Shown here: piece by piece, positions 38,193 through 47,608 of the stretch
Layout of the letters: every line of letters begins with the position of its first letter
How positions within the stretch are numbered: position 1 is the stretch's first letter
Assembly (NCBI RefSeq): GCF_000264995.1
Contig: NW_006767438.1
Location: 963,784-1,027,783 of the forward strand
Direction of reading: 5' to 3'
Length of the DNA: 64,000 nucleotides
Source of the DNA: Punctularia strigosozonata HHB-11173 SS5
Taxonomy: Eukaryota > Basidiomycota > Agaricomycetes > Corticiales > Punctulariaceae
Program-made: the position numbers and the translations under genes
The notes under the pieces: generated by a model
Seen by the model: only the letters and a program-made list of their open reading frames with translations
Database searches by the model: none
Told to the model about the DNA's origin: nothing

Positions 38193-39986
38193 ATGGTAGC
38201 TGAACCTATGCCTGGAAAGCGTGGACACGAAGATCCTGACTACAGCCCTTGTCCTAAGAAAAGGGCGATCCGGACTCATCGCGCACTCCCTTCGCCGCCC
38301 ACGTCGGACACGCTCCTGCAATTACGAGCCGGACCATCCTCCGCACCCTTCACGCCCCGGACACCCAAGGCTTCCCGAGATTACACATCATGTTTCTCCA
38401 CGCCCCTGCGCTCGACGCCATTCACGATCCCATCCGACTCCCCAACAAATCCCGTGGGTCTCGAGCGCGGCAAACGCCTGCGCGTCGCGTTGCCGGAGGT
38501 CACGTCGTTCAGCAAGCATCTCGCGCTACGCTTTCAGGTCGTCCAAGCTGCCGCGGTCCACAATCGGCGGCGCAGCAAGGCACGTCACGCGCGTGGCGCC
38601 GCCCGACCAGAGCTCGACCGTGCCGGCGTCTTTCGCGTCGTACAGGTCCCGTTGAACTACACCTTTCGCCATCTACACGCTCTTATCTTGTACCTGTTTC
38701 CTTCGCGGAGCCGAGGGCCGATTTCACGAAGCGAATGGACCGCGACCAGCCCGCCCTCCTCCTCGCATGCGTTCGAGGTGCAGCGGGACGTCGTCCTGCA
38801 GTCCAACGCTATCAAGAGCGGCCGCACCGTGGCCAAGCTCTCCACGTCCTATCTTCCCTACGAGCAGGAAGCGCTCTCGGAAGACGACAACGCCGCAGCC
38901 GAGGGGAACCCGCGCGAGGAGGGCGGCTGGATCTGGGAGAACGAAGACGAGTTCGAAGTCGGCCGCGTGTGGCCCAACGGCCCTGAGCTGGAGAACGGGA
39001 TCATCTACGTGAGTCAACGCGCTCACCTGGCGTCCGGGTGATCTTACATCGCGGCGCACGCCTTCCTCCTTTCGCAGTGGCATTCACCGCTCACCGCGAT
39101 TCACATTACGCTCAACATGGAGAGTCTGCCAAGACGATCCGGCCGGAGCAACGAGCCGTACGTCTTCCGCGCGCGGGGCTCGCTGGACCTGCGTACGGAG
39201 GTTGTCGATATCGCCGGAGAGGACGGAGATGACTCAAGGTCGGGCAGCGTTCTCCCTCCGTCGAGCGACCCCTACGGGACGCCCTCGTCGCCGACGAAGA
39301 AGAGCAGCGACGACGAGGAGAACGAGCAGCCGCCGCCCGACCAATTCACCCGTGAGGCCCTGGAGGGAGCACGGTGGAACAACCCCGGCGATTTCGCGAC
39401 GTTCCTACGTGCGCTCGCGGCCATCATAGCCGGGTTCGAGCACGAGCGCAGTCTGGGCGGCGATACGGACGTGGAGGAGGAGGAAGACGAGCCCGCGTTC
39501 TCGCCGCTCACGTCGTCGCCGTCGTTTAAACTATACACCCCTGCTCCCGTGCGGATTGGGCATCAGAAACGGGTGGATATCGCTGCGCGAAGGATCAGGC
39601 GACTATCTCAACGTAGCATGGCTACTCTCGACGACGAGGAAGACGATGGCGAGAAGAAGGTGAAAGACGAAGCAACAGAGGAAGTGAAGGTCGAGCTGTT
39701 CGATACGGAGGATGGGCTCTTTGATTGCGACGAACATGAACAGGACGAGAATCAGTTCGCACACTCTGGCCATGTTTCGTTCGCAAGTCTCGTTCGCGGG
39801 CACGAGACCGAAGAGAAGGCCGAAGAGGAGGAAGAAGAGGTCGACCAACTGGCCGAAGATGACGCTGAAGGCGACGAGGATGACGAGGTCCCAGACAGCG
39901 AGACCGAGTCTGCTCAGCGACAGCGGGCACGGGCATTCTGGGACTGGAGTCCCGATATCCTCGGGCTACGAGAGGTCGAGATATGA
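38193..39986 (+). CDS. Acidic protein with possible pRiA4b ORF-3-like segment
   Basis: Two exons (38193-39008, 39078-39986) join in phase to 574 residues. The first 110 residues are basic, Pro/Ser-rich and nuclear-like (GHEDPDYSPCPKKRA). Near residue 150 comes VVQVPLNYTFRHLHALILYL, which resembles the start of the plasmid pRiA4b ORF-3/IS1096-TnpR-like fold found in many fungal proteins of unknown role; this is memory-based and not certain. The remainder has EEGGWIWENEDEFEVG and a long Glu/Asp-rich tail ending WDWSPDILGLREVEI. The stretch 38525-38645 reads well in a different frame (HVTRVAPPDQSSTVPASF), so one or two extra small introns may be present. Function unknown. Confidence 0.65.
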
Positions 39987-40303
39987 TGATCAGCGCTACA
40001 TATTCATGCTATTGTCTTTCCCCATCATCGCTCTGCTTTCAAGGTTCATCTTTACGACGTTCGCATTGCTAACACATCTCTCAGCTTGTAGCATACACAT
40101 TGGTCTCCAAGAGCGATACCTTGGCCAGATAATACACGTTCATACTTACATACAGCATCTATACATTCACGTTTCGAGATCAGCCAGAAATCCGTTATCC
40201 ATGTGCGGGTATCCTGTAGGGTGTGCATTGGCGACGTGCTGCATATGAACCGCCTCCAGATGATGTCGCAACCACAACGAAACGCCAACGTACCTGTGGA
40301 TGA

Positions 40304-41140
40304 TCAGGATTGAGGACGAGGGGACTGCCAAAGCCTCTCAGTCGCGATAATCCTGTCAAAGCAATCCTGCAAGTCATCGTGCGCCCGAATCAGCGCCGCA
40401 TTCTCCCCGAACGCGATCTTCAGCTGCACGACGTCGCGATGCTTCCCCACCAAGCGCATCACCTCTCCAAACCGCTTATCGAACTCCGTCGTCTTCCGCC
40501 CCGCGCTCTGCAACGACGCGTGGAACCCGGCGGCGGCGACGACCTCCGGCACGTCCTGCAGCCTCCGCCGCATCTCGTCTGCGCCCACGCCGTAGAGGTC
40601 CTCGTAGGTTTCCTTCAATTGGCTCGGGTTCGCGTCAGCGTCCGGGACGCCCGGTAGGCAGAGCGCGGCGTCCGCGACCGGGCGGCCGCGGTGCGCGGCG
40701 CGGTCGCCGGCTTTGATGCGCTGCTCGCCCTCGATACCGATGCGCCGGCGCATGCGTCGCTGACGGTGCACCTCGAGGTAGCGCAGGCGGACTTCGCGCC
40801 CGACGGCAACGAAGGGCGCGTCCCGCGCGGCCTGCGATTCCAGCGCCTCGACGCGGCTCTTGTCCGTCGTCGCCTGCGCCTCTAGCGCCTGGATGCGGCT
40901 CTTGTCCTTCGTCGCCTGAGCTTCGAGGGAACTTAGGCGGGCCTTCAGGGTCGTTATCAGGTCCGAATCCGCTGGGGGCGAGGTCGTGGCTTGGGCGGCC
41001 ATCTCGGCTTTGTAGGCCCGAGCTTCGGCTTTGGACGCGGAGAGCTCGTCGCGAAGCAGCATGTTGGCGAACTGGAGGCGCTCGATTTCTCCTTTGATGC
41101 GAGCAAATTCGGGTGTCGGTGAATCGGGGTAGGCGACCAT
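40304..41140 (-). CDS. Coiled-coil protein, unknown function
   Basis: A single open frame of 278 codons from MVAYPDSPTPEFARIKGE to the stop at 40304. Residues 15-115 are a predicted coiled coil with heptad-like Leu/Ala spacing and a duplicated unit (LEAQATKDKSRIQA, LEAQATTDKSRVEA). A basic stretch (RQRRMRRRIGIEGEQR) and a second helical region follow. The ATG at 41140 is preferred; an in-frame ATG at 41332 would add 64 residues without coiled-coil character. I do not recognise the family. No introns are needed, unusual for this window. Confidence 0.6.
   Translation of the reverse strand: MVAYPDSPTPEFARIKGEIERLQFANMLLRDELSASKAEARAYKAEMAAQATTSPPADSDLITTLKARLSSLEAQATKDKSRIQALEAQATTDKSRVEALESQAARDAPFVAVGREVRLRYLEVHRQRRMRRRIGIEGEQRIKAGDRAAHRGRPVADAALCLPGVPDADANPSQLKETYEDLYGVGADEMRRRLQDVPEVVAAAGFHASLQSAGRKTTEFDKRFGEVMRLVGKHRDVVQLKIAFGENAALIRAHDDLQDCFDRIIATERLWQSPRPQS
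40840..40935 (-). repeat. Short tandem repeat encoding coiled-coil units
   Basis: Two to three imperfect copies of a 42-bp unit (plus-strand GCGGCTCTTGTCC / GCCTGCGCCTC and variants) encode the repeated LEAQAT-DKSR segment. Divergence between copies is small. Confidence 0.65.
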
Positions 41141-41798
41141 GGTGCCCTTTCGTCGTGCAAGGTGACTAGCAGAGAGACGGCGCGTCTTTGGCAAGAGATG
41201 AGGGGTTACGGTGCGAACCGGACTCGGCGACCGATGCGACCCAGGTATATCGAACCGGAGAGGGACAAACGCAGGACAAGAACGGTTCAGGTAGGCTCCG
41301 GGGTTGTTGCCAGAATGCTGTCGCCGCAGCACGCATGCATTTCAATTTCCCGACCGGCACGAGTCCAGGGGGTCGGGGATCAGAACGTATACCGAGGTTT
41401 CCGGATCTGCCGGTGGCGAGATCCACCTGTACATGGGCGCCCCACCGTCCGGCGTCCACGAGTGTGCCACGACTTGCCGCGAGGAAGAGGAGGAGAAGGC
41501 GCGCGTGTGCGGGCAGGTCATGCTTGCAAGATCGGTATCGACGCGACGACGAAGACAAGGAAGGACGATGGCGTAGGTTTAGGGAGGATATATATGGACA
41601 TGCCGGTCCTGGAATCCAACCCTCGCGCCACGTTTGCCCGCGCTTACTTTGATGTACGGGCACTAAAACTATAAACGTACAGTATGGAATCGTTACTTCT
41701 GTGCACCCAAAAGACTCGCATATTTGTGATTACATAAACATGATTCCCAGTACACAATGGCAACGGTATATACTTACAAAGCAGGTATCGAAAGCCGT
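41141..41798. other. Gap before tRNA-Lys
   Basis: Open frames of 154-170 codons occur on both strands (for example 41162-41674 plus), but they overlap each other, lack motifs and look like chance frames. The left part should be the promoter of the coiled-coil gene. Confidence 0.4.
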
Positions 41799-41891
41799 GC
41801 CCGTGTAACTCAATTGGCCAGAGTGTCAGACTTTTACGGACCCTTGTGTCAGGTTATCTGAAAGTTGCGGGTTCGAGCCCCGCCATGGGCT
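41799..41891 (+). tRNA. tRNA-Lys (TTT) with intron
   Basis: The acceptor stem GCCCGTG pairs with CATGGGC (41884-41890), discriminator T at 41891. D arm ACTC...GAGT, anticodon stem TCAGA/TCTGA, loop CTTTTA with anticodon TTT, T arm GCGGG TTCGAGC CCCGC. About 19 bp (CGGACCCTTGTGTCAGGTT) lie after position 37, the canonical tRNA intron site. The fold is complete and should be functional. Confidence 0.93.
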
Positions 41892-42379
41892 GTTATTTTG
41901 GCCCGATTGACGTGAATGAGCCACCTATCTCGCCCCCCGACACCCCAAGGCCTTGCTGGGCGATCTAGGCGTCCACCTCTTCGCTTCCTTGACCTTGCTT
42001 GAGCGCATCGTTCCACCTCGATTGTGGATATCGGTCTACCAGATATCAGCGCAGACCATAAGCGGATACATAACCTCCGACGTACTATCACTGCGCGACA
42101 CCTTTTCATCTTGCTCTCGAGTCCTCCGACTCGCTACTCTCGATCGGTATGCATGACAGTTGTTGTCAAAGTGATAAACCAAGGGGTAACTCAGCTCAGG
42201 AGGGGATCAGCAGTTGATTGACCCCGCACGGCGCACGCGTCCACCGCGTGTCCGAACACGTCCCGCCGGGTCACGGCAAACTTTCACGAGATTCTGACGC
42301 ACTCATACCCCGCGACACCTGCATCATCCTGCCTCTTGGCTCTTGCCAACACATTCACAACCACTCCTGCCATCGAGCC
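41892..42379. other. Gap between tRNA-Lys and next gene
   Basis: No RNA or protein gene recognised. The in-frame upstream extension of the next gene (from 42218) is judged to be leader sequence. Confidence 0.45.
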
Positions 42380-43699
42380 ATGGACCACTTCTCCTGGTCC
42401 GACGGCGTTCAAGCCGTCCTTGCCCCATGTCTCGCCTGCCTCCCCAGCCGCCGCTATCACTCGCACCCCGAATCCTCCACCCAAGGCGCAGGCCCCGATC
42501 TCCAACGCCTCCTCGCCGAGCCGGGCGACAGCACCGACACCGAGGCCGAGACTCTCTCGCTGCACTCCACCGTCGGTCACGAGCAGCGACGCAAGAAGAA
42601 GAAGAAAAAGAAGCGGAACCCGAAACGGATCACGCTCTGGGGCTGGGACCTGTTCGGGCGGCCCGCGATCCAGCTGCCGCCGGATGAGGACGACGACGAT
42701 GGCGAGCAAGGGGAGGGCAGGAGGGGCAGACCGCGGCTGAGCTCGCGCGCGAGCGTCGACTCGGACGCCGCCCCGATCGACCCGTCCACCATCGCGCAGC
42801 TCTCGTCGTCACCCCCGGCGCCGCGCGGCCAACCGTCGGAACACGCCCGGATGCGCGTCGAGCCGGAGGAGGACCGGGTCGCGCGCGAGCAGGAGCGGGA
42901 GCGGGAGGAGCGGCGGAGGCGAAGGCGCGAGCGCAGGGCGATGAAGGAGCTCGCGCTGCGGCTCGCGGCGGGGCACGGCGCGGACGACGGGGAGTTCGAG
43001 GGCTTCCAGGGATCCGGGTCCGGAGTGGGCGGCGCGGGAGGCATCCCGTCGCCCTTCAAGCGCGGCGCGCTGCCCGTCTCGCCCAGCGTGACCGGCTCCG
43101 ACTCGCAGCTCTCGTACCAGCAGCGCGCGCCGCAGCAGCAGCAGCAGCAGCTGGCGCCGCACCCGGACGTTGACGAGCCGCTCGAAGGGGACGCCGACTT
43201 TGGCGCGGAGAGTTACGCGAAGCGGGGCGGCGCGGCGGGGACGTCGGACGGGGGAGGGTCGGATTCGCGCTCGCGCACGTCCGGGTCGCGGTCCAACTCC
43301 GGATACGCACCGTATCCAGCGGACGCCACGCAATCCGCGGGCGTGGGTGCGGAGTACAACCACCACTTCCTCTCTTCTCAGCCTCCTGCACAAGCTCAGA
43401 AGAAGAGCAAGAAGAAGAAGAGCAGGAAGTCGGGGATCGCGTCCAACTCGAACTCGTCGCATTCCCGTTCCGACTCGCGCTCGGTGGTGCTGTCGCCGTC
43501 GACGCCGGCGTTCGAGGGGTACCCGGCTGAAGATGACACGTTCGAGGGATACCCCGTGGACGACACGCCTGTGAAGACGAAGGCACCTTCCGTGGCGAGC
43601 GCGACGACTACGACATCTTTCCCGAGCTCCGGGTTTGGCGGGTCACGGAGGGGGAAGAGCGATGCGGGTGTCTTCCTCGCACGGAGGGGAGACGACTAG
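42380..43699 (+). CDS. Low-complexity Lys/Ser/Glu-rich protein, unknown
   Basis: One uninterrupted frame of 439 codons from MDHFSWSDGVQAVLAPCLAC to the stop at 43697. The N-terminus is short and Cys-containing (PCLACLPS), possibly a lipidation site by inference. A Lys run (KKKKKKKRNPKRITLWGWDL) is followed by GRPAIQLPPDEDDDD, a long Glu/Arg coiled-coil-like stretch (EREREERRRRRRERR), a Gln run and a Ser-rich tail with a doubled FEGYP motif (FEGYPAEDDTFEGYPVDD). The upstream in-frame start at 42218 is less likely because the added residues look non-coding. No family is recognised; similar intronless disordered proteins are common in agaricomycetes. Confidence 0.62.
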   Translation: MDHFSWSDGVQAVLAPCLACLPSRRYHSHPESSTQGAGPDLQRLLAEPGDSTDTEAETLSLHSTVGHEQRRKKKKKKKRNPKRITLWGWDLFGRPAIQLPPDEDDDDGEQGEGRRGRPRLSSRASVDSDAAPIDPSTIAQLSSSPPAPRGQPSEHARMRVEPEEDRVAREQEREREERRRRRRERRAMKELALRLAAGHGADDGEFEGFQGSGSGVGGAGGIPSPFKRGALPVSPSVTGSDSQLSYQQRAPQQQQQQLAPHPDVDEPLEGDADFGAESYAKRGGAAGTSDGGGSDSRSRTSGSRSNSGYAPYPADATQSAGVGAEYNHHFLSSQPPAQAQKKSKKKKSRKSGIASNSNSSHSRSDSRSVVLSPSTPAFEGYPAEDDTFEGYPVDDTPVKTKAPSVASATTTTSFPSSGFGGSRRGKSDAGVFLARRGDD

Positions 43700-43978
43700 G
43701 CCCGTCTTCGCGCTCCTTGCTCCGGGTCCACTCAGAAAATCTTGCCCATGCATGCATTGGGCCCTCACGACACCCTCACGTTCGACGATTTCATGCCATG
43801 TTGATACCCCACTGTATGGTCAAGTATCCGACTTGCTTGTAATGAAACACCGCGCCGAGATAGATGGAGATGTGTAGTATGGCTTCGTGTGGATACTTGA
43901 TGATATAACGATACATCGAGACAACAGCTAGACGGAGACAACAAGACAGATGAAATATGTGACGAGGCGTTTGACTGC

Positions 43979-44677
43979 CTACTCCTCTTGGCCAGCTGTG
44001 CGCGTAGTTCCTCCAGCAGTGGTTCCAGCTTGATGATGCTACGTGAGGAGTTTGATCACCATCAGCACTCACGCAAGGCGAACGAGAGAGAGAGAGAGAG
44101 AGCTCGGTAACGCGCACCTGCCGCAGCTTGGCCAGATGGATCTTCAACACCTCCGCGTAATTCTCGAACCCGAGGTTGATCATCGCGTAGAGGATGTCCT
44201 CCCCGCCGATCGTCTTCCGCTTCTCCATCGCGCACTTCTCGCCCGCCTCGGACGTGATGAAGGAGATGAACTCGGACACGCACTCCTGCACGCACTCCTT
44301 CGCGTCCTTCGATATCTTCGCCGTGGGCGGGACCGCGTTCTTCATGATGCGCGAGACGTTGGCGATCTATACGAGGGCAGGTTCACACTGAGGATCGTCA
44401 TTGAACGCGCTCGCAGGAACCTAGGCGTGACAGCGACGGAGACGGATGTTCGTGTATGATGGGAAAGGGGGAGGGCGGGGAGGGCGCGAATAGAATAAAC
44501 TAGGGGTCGACGTACGGGTAGGTAACGATCCTGCTCGCGGTACTCGCCGACCTCTTGGTCGGTAATGGGCGCCGGCTCGGATTGTTCGGGAGGCGGGGGG
44601 ATGTTGCCTGAGCCGTCATCCTGAGGGGCGAGGGGCGCAATATTGGTGGGCGCGATGGTCGTCGGGAAGTCTGACAT
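43979..44677 (-). CDS. HAP3: CCAAT-binding factor subunit B (Hap3 / NF-YB)
   Basis: The histone-fold subunit that pairs with Hap5/NF-YC and Hap2/NF-YA to bind CCAAT boxes. Exons 44677-44516, 44366-44118 and 44038-43979 join in phase to 156 residues. The first exon is a short acidic/Pro N-terminus ending REQDRYLP, directly spliced to [18 protein letters not shown]. The histone fold carries [40 protein letters not shown] and [20 protein letters not shown]. All the usual DNA-contact and dimer residues are there as far as I can see. The last exon adds a short Gly/Thr tail. An AG dinucleotide microsatellite sits in the second intron (about 44086-44101). Confidence 0.96.
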
Positions 44678-45032
44678 GGCTATTGCAGTGAGAGGTGCAC
44701 AATTGCTCTCTTCTGGAGAACGGGCCCAGAGACGAGCGAGGACAAGCTGGAGTCAATAATGTCGATGAATTCGCACAGATCTCTTGATCGCGCGTTCTCC
44801 TTCACCTTGAACAGTGTTCACCATCTCCAACGGATTTCTCATTCTCTGTCTATTCTCCGCTAGCCGCATCAAGCGTCATATTCTGCGTGATGTTTCAACG
44901 TCGTATTGTGCAGCCCATCGGTACTTGTAGGGTCTCAAGTTGTCCGTACCGCTCCAGCTGTTCGGACTTCGATGGTCGATCTGTCCACCCTTTGGCAGAA
45001 AAGTTGTATATGAGGAGGTCAGCGCTCGTAGT
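44678..45032. promoter_or_regulatory. Divergent region Hap3 / F-box relic
   Basis: 355 bp upstream of the Hap3 ATG. It contains CT-rich sequence on the Hap3 side (44700-44715) but no TATA-like box. Nothing else recognised. Confidence 0.4.
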
Positions 45033-46355
45033 ATGATCGTTCCTAGGTTTCCACAAGAAGTCTTCGACCACCTCGTCGGGTACATCGATGATGAACAAAC
45101 GCTGCAAGCCTGCGTACTAATTTGTCGGGGATGGCTCCGTGCCACGTTAGCCATTCTTCGTGGACCTCTTCAACCGCACCAGACCGGGACTGAACGAGCT
45201 TCATGTCCGCCTCTCGTGAATCCTGCGCGCCTCCCCACACCTAGCCTCGCCATATAACGGACGTATCCACCCCCTGCTTCGTTCTCCATGACCTTACGGG
45301 CATAAGCATGCCAAAGTTCGATCCCTGCACTTTGCATGGCTGGCCGTCGACCCAGGCGCTACTCTCGCGGAGTACTACGAGTTTCTCCAGTACGCCCTGG
45401 CTTCGTTCCCAAGCCTTCGTTTGGTCCAGATGCGTCAATCGCCCTCCTCTCCCTCGCTGATCGAATGCTTCCTCCGCTCCCTCCCCGAGACGGTCTCTCA
45501 ACTTTACATGTTCGACGTCGTGTTCGAGGAGGAGAACGAAGAGTCGATCGAGGCGTTGGCCAGACACGTCGCGGCGGCGCCGGCGCCAAGCCTCTTGACC
45601 GGCCTGACAGCGCTGCACGTCGAGACGAGCGAGATAGACGTCATCGGAGAGATACTTTGTGCTTCAGGGGGGCGCGGAGACGGTATTCTATCGGTAGAGA
45701 AGCTGAGCCTGGAATGTAAGTCATCAGAAGAAATCGCAGCGATCAGCTCCCCGCTACGGCTATACCCGTCCCTGCGCTCCTTCCGTCTCTGTTGACTTCT
45801 CCCTTCACTACCACGAGGATAAGCGTGAGTCGTCGTGTTACAGAAATTACTCATGAAGGAGACCCGAGCCTGATGTGCGCTTCTATCGCACCCTTGGTCA
45901 AAGCCCTAGACTCCTCGAGGAACCGTCACCTCGTCCGGGTAGTCTGCATCCTCTCTCGACCGCACCCCACGCTGGACCCGATTGCTCTTACTCGCTCGCT
46001 CGCCACAACGGCCAATGAGTCCCTATCATCGCTTGTGTTGAAGGTAGACAGCGGGTTATCCTCCGGAGATTGTTCCGAGTTAATGCGCGAGAGGGTCGAG
46101 GCGATCGCAGCCGAGCTCGCCGTCCCGCAATTCGGTCGGCTCGTTCAGCGTTCAGTTATACGTCGCGGTCAGATCTACGGCAGACGACAATCCGCCTTCT
46201 TGAGACGGGTTGGACGCGCGGGTCGAGAAATATCTCAAGTTCCTCTCTTCGCGGGGCGTTCTGGTTTAGGGCTGTGCGTAGTTGAGAACCGAACTACCGA
46301 AGAGAGTACGCTCTTCGACCATTTTGACGGATGGGAGGAGGTCGCGACACCATAG
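45033..46355 (+). pseudogene. Decayed F-box-type gene
   Basis: The start MIVPRFPQEVFDHLVGYIDD...LQACVLICRGWLRAT is a typical agaricomycete F-box leader (substrate adaptor for SCF ubiquitin ligases). Downstream, leucine-rich, F-box-LRR-like segments appear in different frames: VDLFNRTRPGLNELHVRLS, EYYEFLQYALASFPSLRLVQ, LLTGLTALHVETSEIDVIGE, VKALDSSRNRHLVRVVCILS and KYLKFLSSRGVLV. Several frame changes and stops separate them (around 45160-45230, 45290-45330, 45795 and 46190-46260), and I found no splice sites that would remove them all. It is most simply a relic, although a multi-exon gene with small introns cannot be fully excluded. Confidence 0.55.
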
Positions 46356-47518
46356 GAAGAACTTCTGGGCATAAAATTTGGGTTTCATTCCTCCTTCGTG
46401 ATCCGCCAAGAAATCAGCCCTGCTATACAAAGTGATGGCTCCAGTTCTGAGTCAAAGATGCTATCTCACTCTCACGTTTGATTCGTGGTCACAGATTGAT
46501 TCCGTCTCCGCAAGCAAGGTGCCGAACTTCTCTTGCTCGTTGGTCATCAGTCATGGAACACGCAACCTGGTGGATTCCCACGAACTGCACTTCTCCCGTC
46601 TCCCAGTCTCACCCGCGCAGCTTGGGGCAGTTCAGCACATACTGAGTCTTGTGAATGTTTACACGGAGGACTAACCGGCTCCGGGCTACTCCGTTGAGAC
46701 GAGGAAACGTCGCGAGAAAGGATGATATCATAAGCCCATCGACTGCTACCCTTGTATTCACGACCACGGGAGACTCGGAGACGTACCACAGTCATGGTAC
46801 GAGCGCAGCCCAGACCAGCGGCATCGATTTCAATACAACATGTACTGGTCAGTCCGTAAGCTCAACATTCTTTCGTGATTTCTCATTCTGGATCGACTCA
46901 TAGACGATCCTCTGTACAACTCATCCTCTCTCAAAAACACTGTAAGCTCATGAGTCGGACAACTACTGTCGTTGGGTCTGAGAACCAGCAATCGAGGGTG
47001 TAACTTCGCCTTTGGACAAGACGCTGTCTCGGTCGTCTTCGAGGCATTCGCCGACCGACTTCAGATCTTCCGGAGGCGGTTCTGTATCCAATTATAGGAC
47101 CTTAGAATAGATGGTACGTATTGTTAGCAATCCTGTTCTATTCTTTGACTTCTTGCGACCCGCAATAGACCCAAACCTGAGGATCAACGTGCGCCGGCGA
47201 GCGGTTGCGTGGATGTTTTCGACATATAATATGCATTTGCACAGGTAACAGCGCATGCTTGCGTGTGCCCTACCTCCCCGTCGGCGCTGTCTCGTCCACG
47301 ATGTATGTCCGGGGCGGATGCAACTAGTCCGGATGGTCTGTCCATTCCTTGCCGCTGGGCCTAGCATTCTCAAGTCCCCTCCGTCGACGGCGTGATCCGT
47401 CCTCATTGGCCTCCACGCTTCTGCGACCGAGCAAATCCTCTCATCGCAATTGGTGGCATGCAGAGGCGAGGCGCTCAGGGCTGTTTACTCAGAGTACAGA
47501 AATACGCCTTTTCGCTGG
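46356..47518. other. Gap upstream of the manganese peroxidase
   Basis: No supported gene. Short open frames show no motif. The right end is the MnP promoter; I looked for metal-response elements of the TGCRCNC type and found none I would defend. Confidence 0.4.
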
Positions 47519-47527
47519 GTATAAGAG
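47519..47527 (+). promoter_or_regulatory. TATA-like box of the MnP gene
   Basis: GTATAAGAG lies about 85 bp upstream of the MnP start codon, the usual spacing for class II peroxidase promoters. Confidence 0.55.
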
Positions 47528-47608
47528 GCAGCCAACTTGCTGCACAGTCTCCTCAGGACATCGGGTCTTCTACTCGCTCAGCTCCTACCGTCGGTCATAC
47601 GCATTGCA

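Noticed and set aside
41162-41674. Overlapping 154-170-codon frames on both strands before tRNA-Lys
   Set aside because: Mutually overlapping, no homology recognised and Arg-rich composition expected from GC-rich non-coding DNA.
44086-44101. AG dinucleotide run in the Hap3 intron
   Set aside because: Simple microsatellite; no reason to assign a function beyond noting it in the gene entry.
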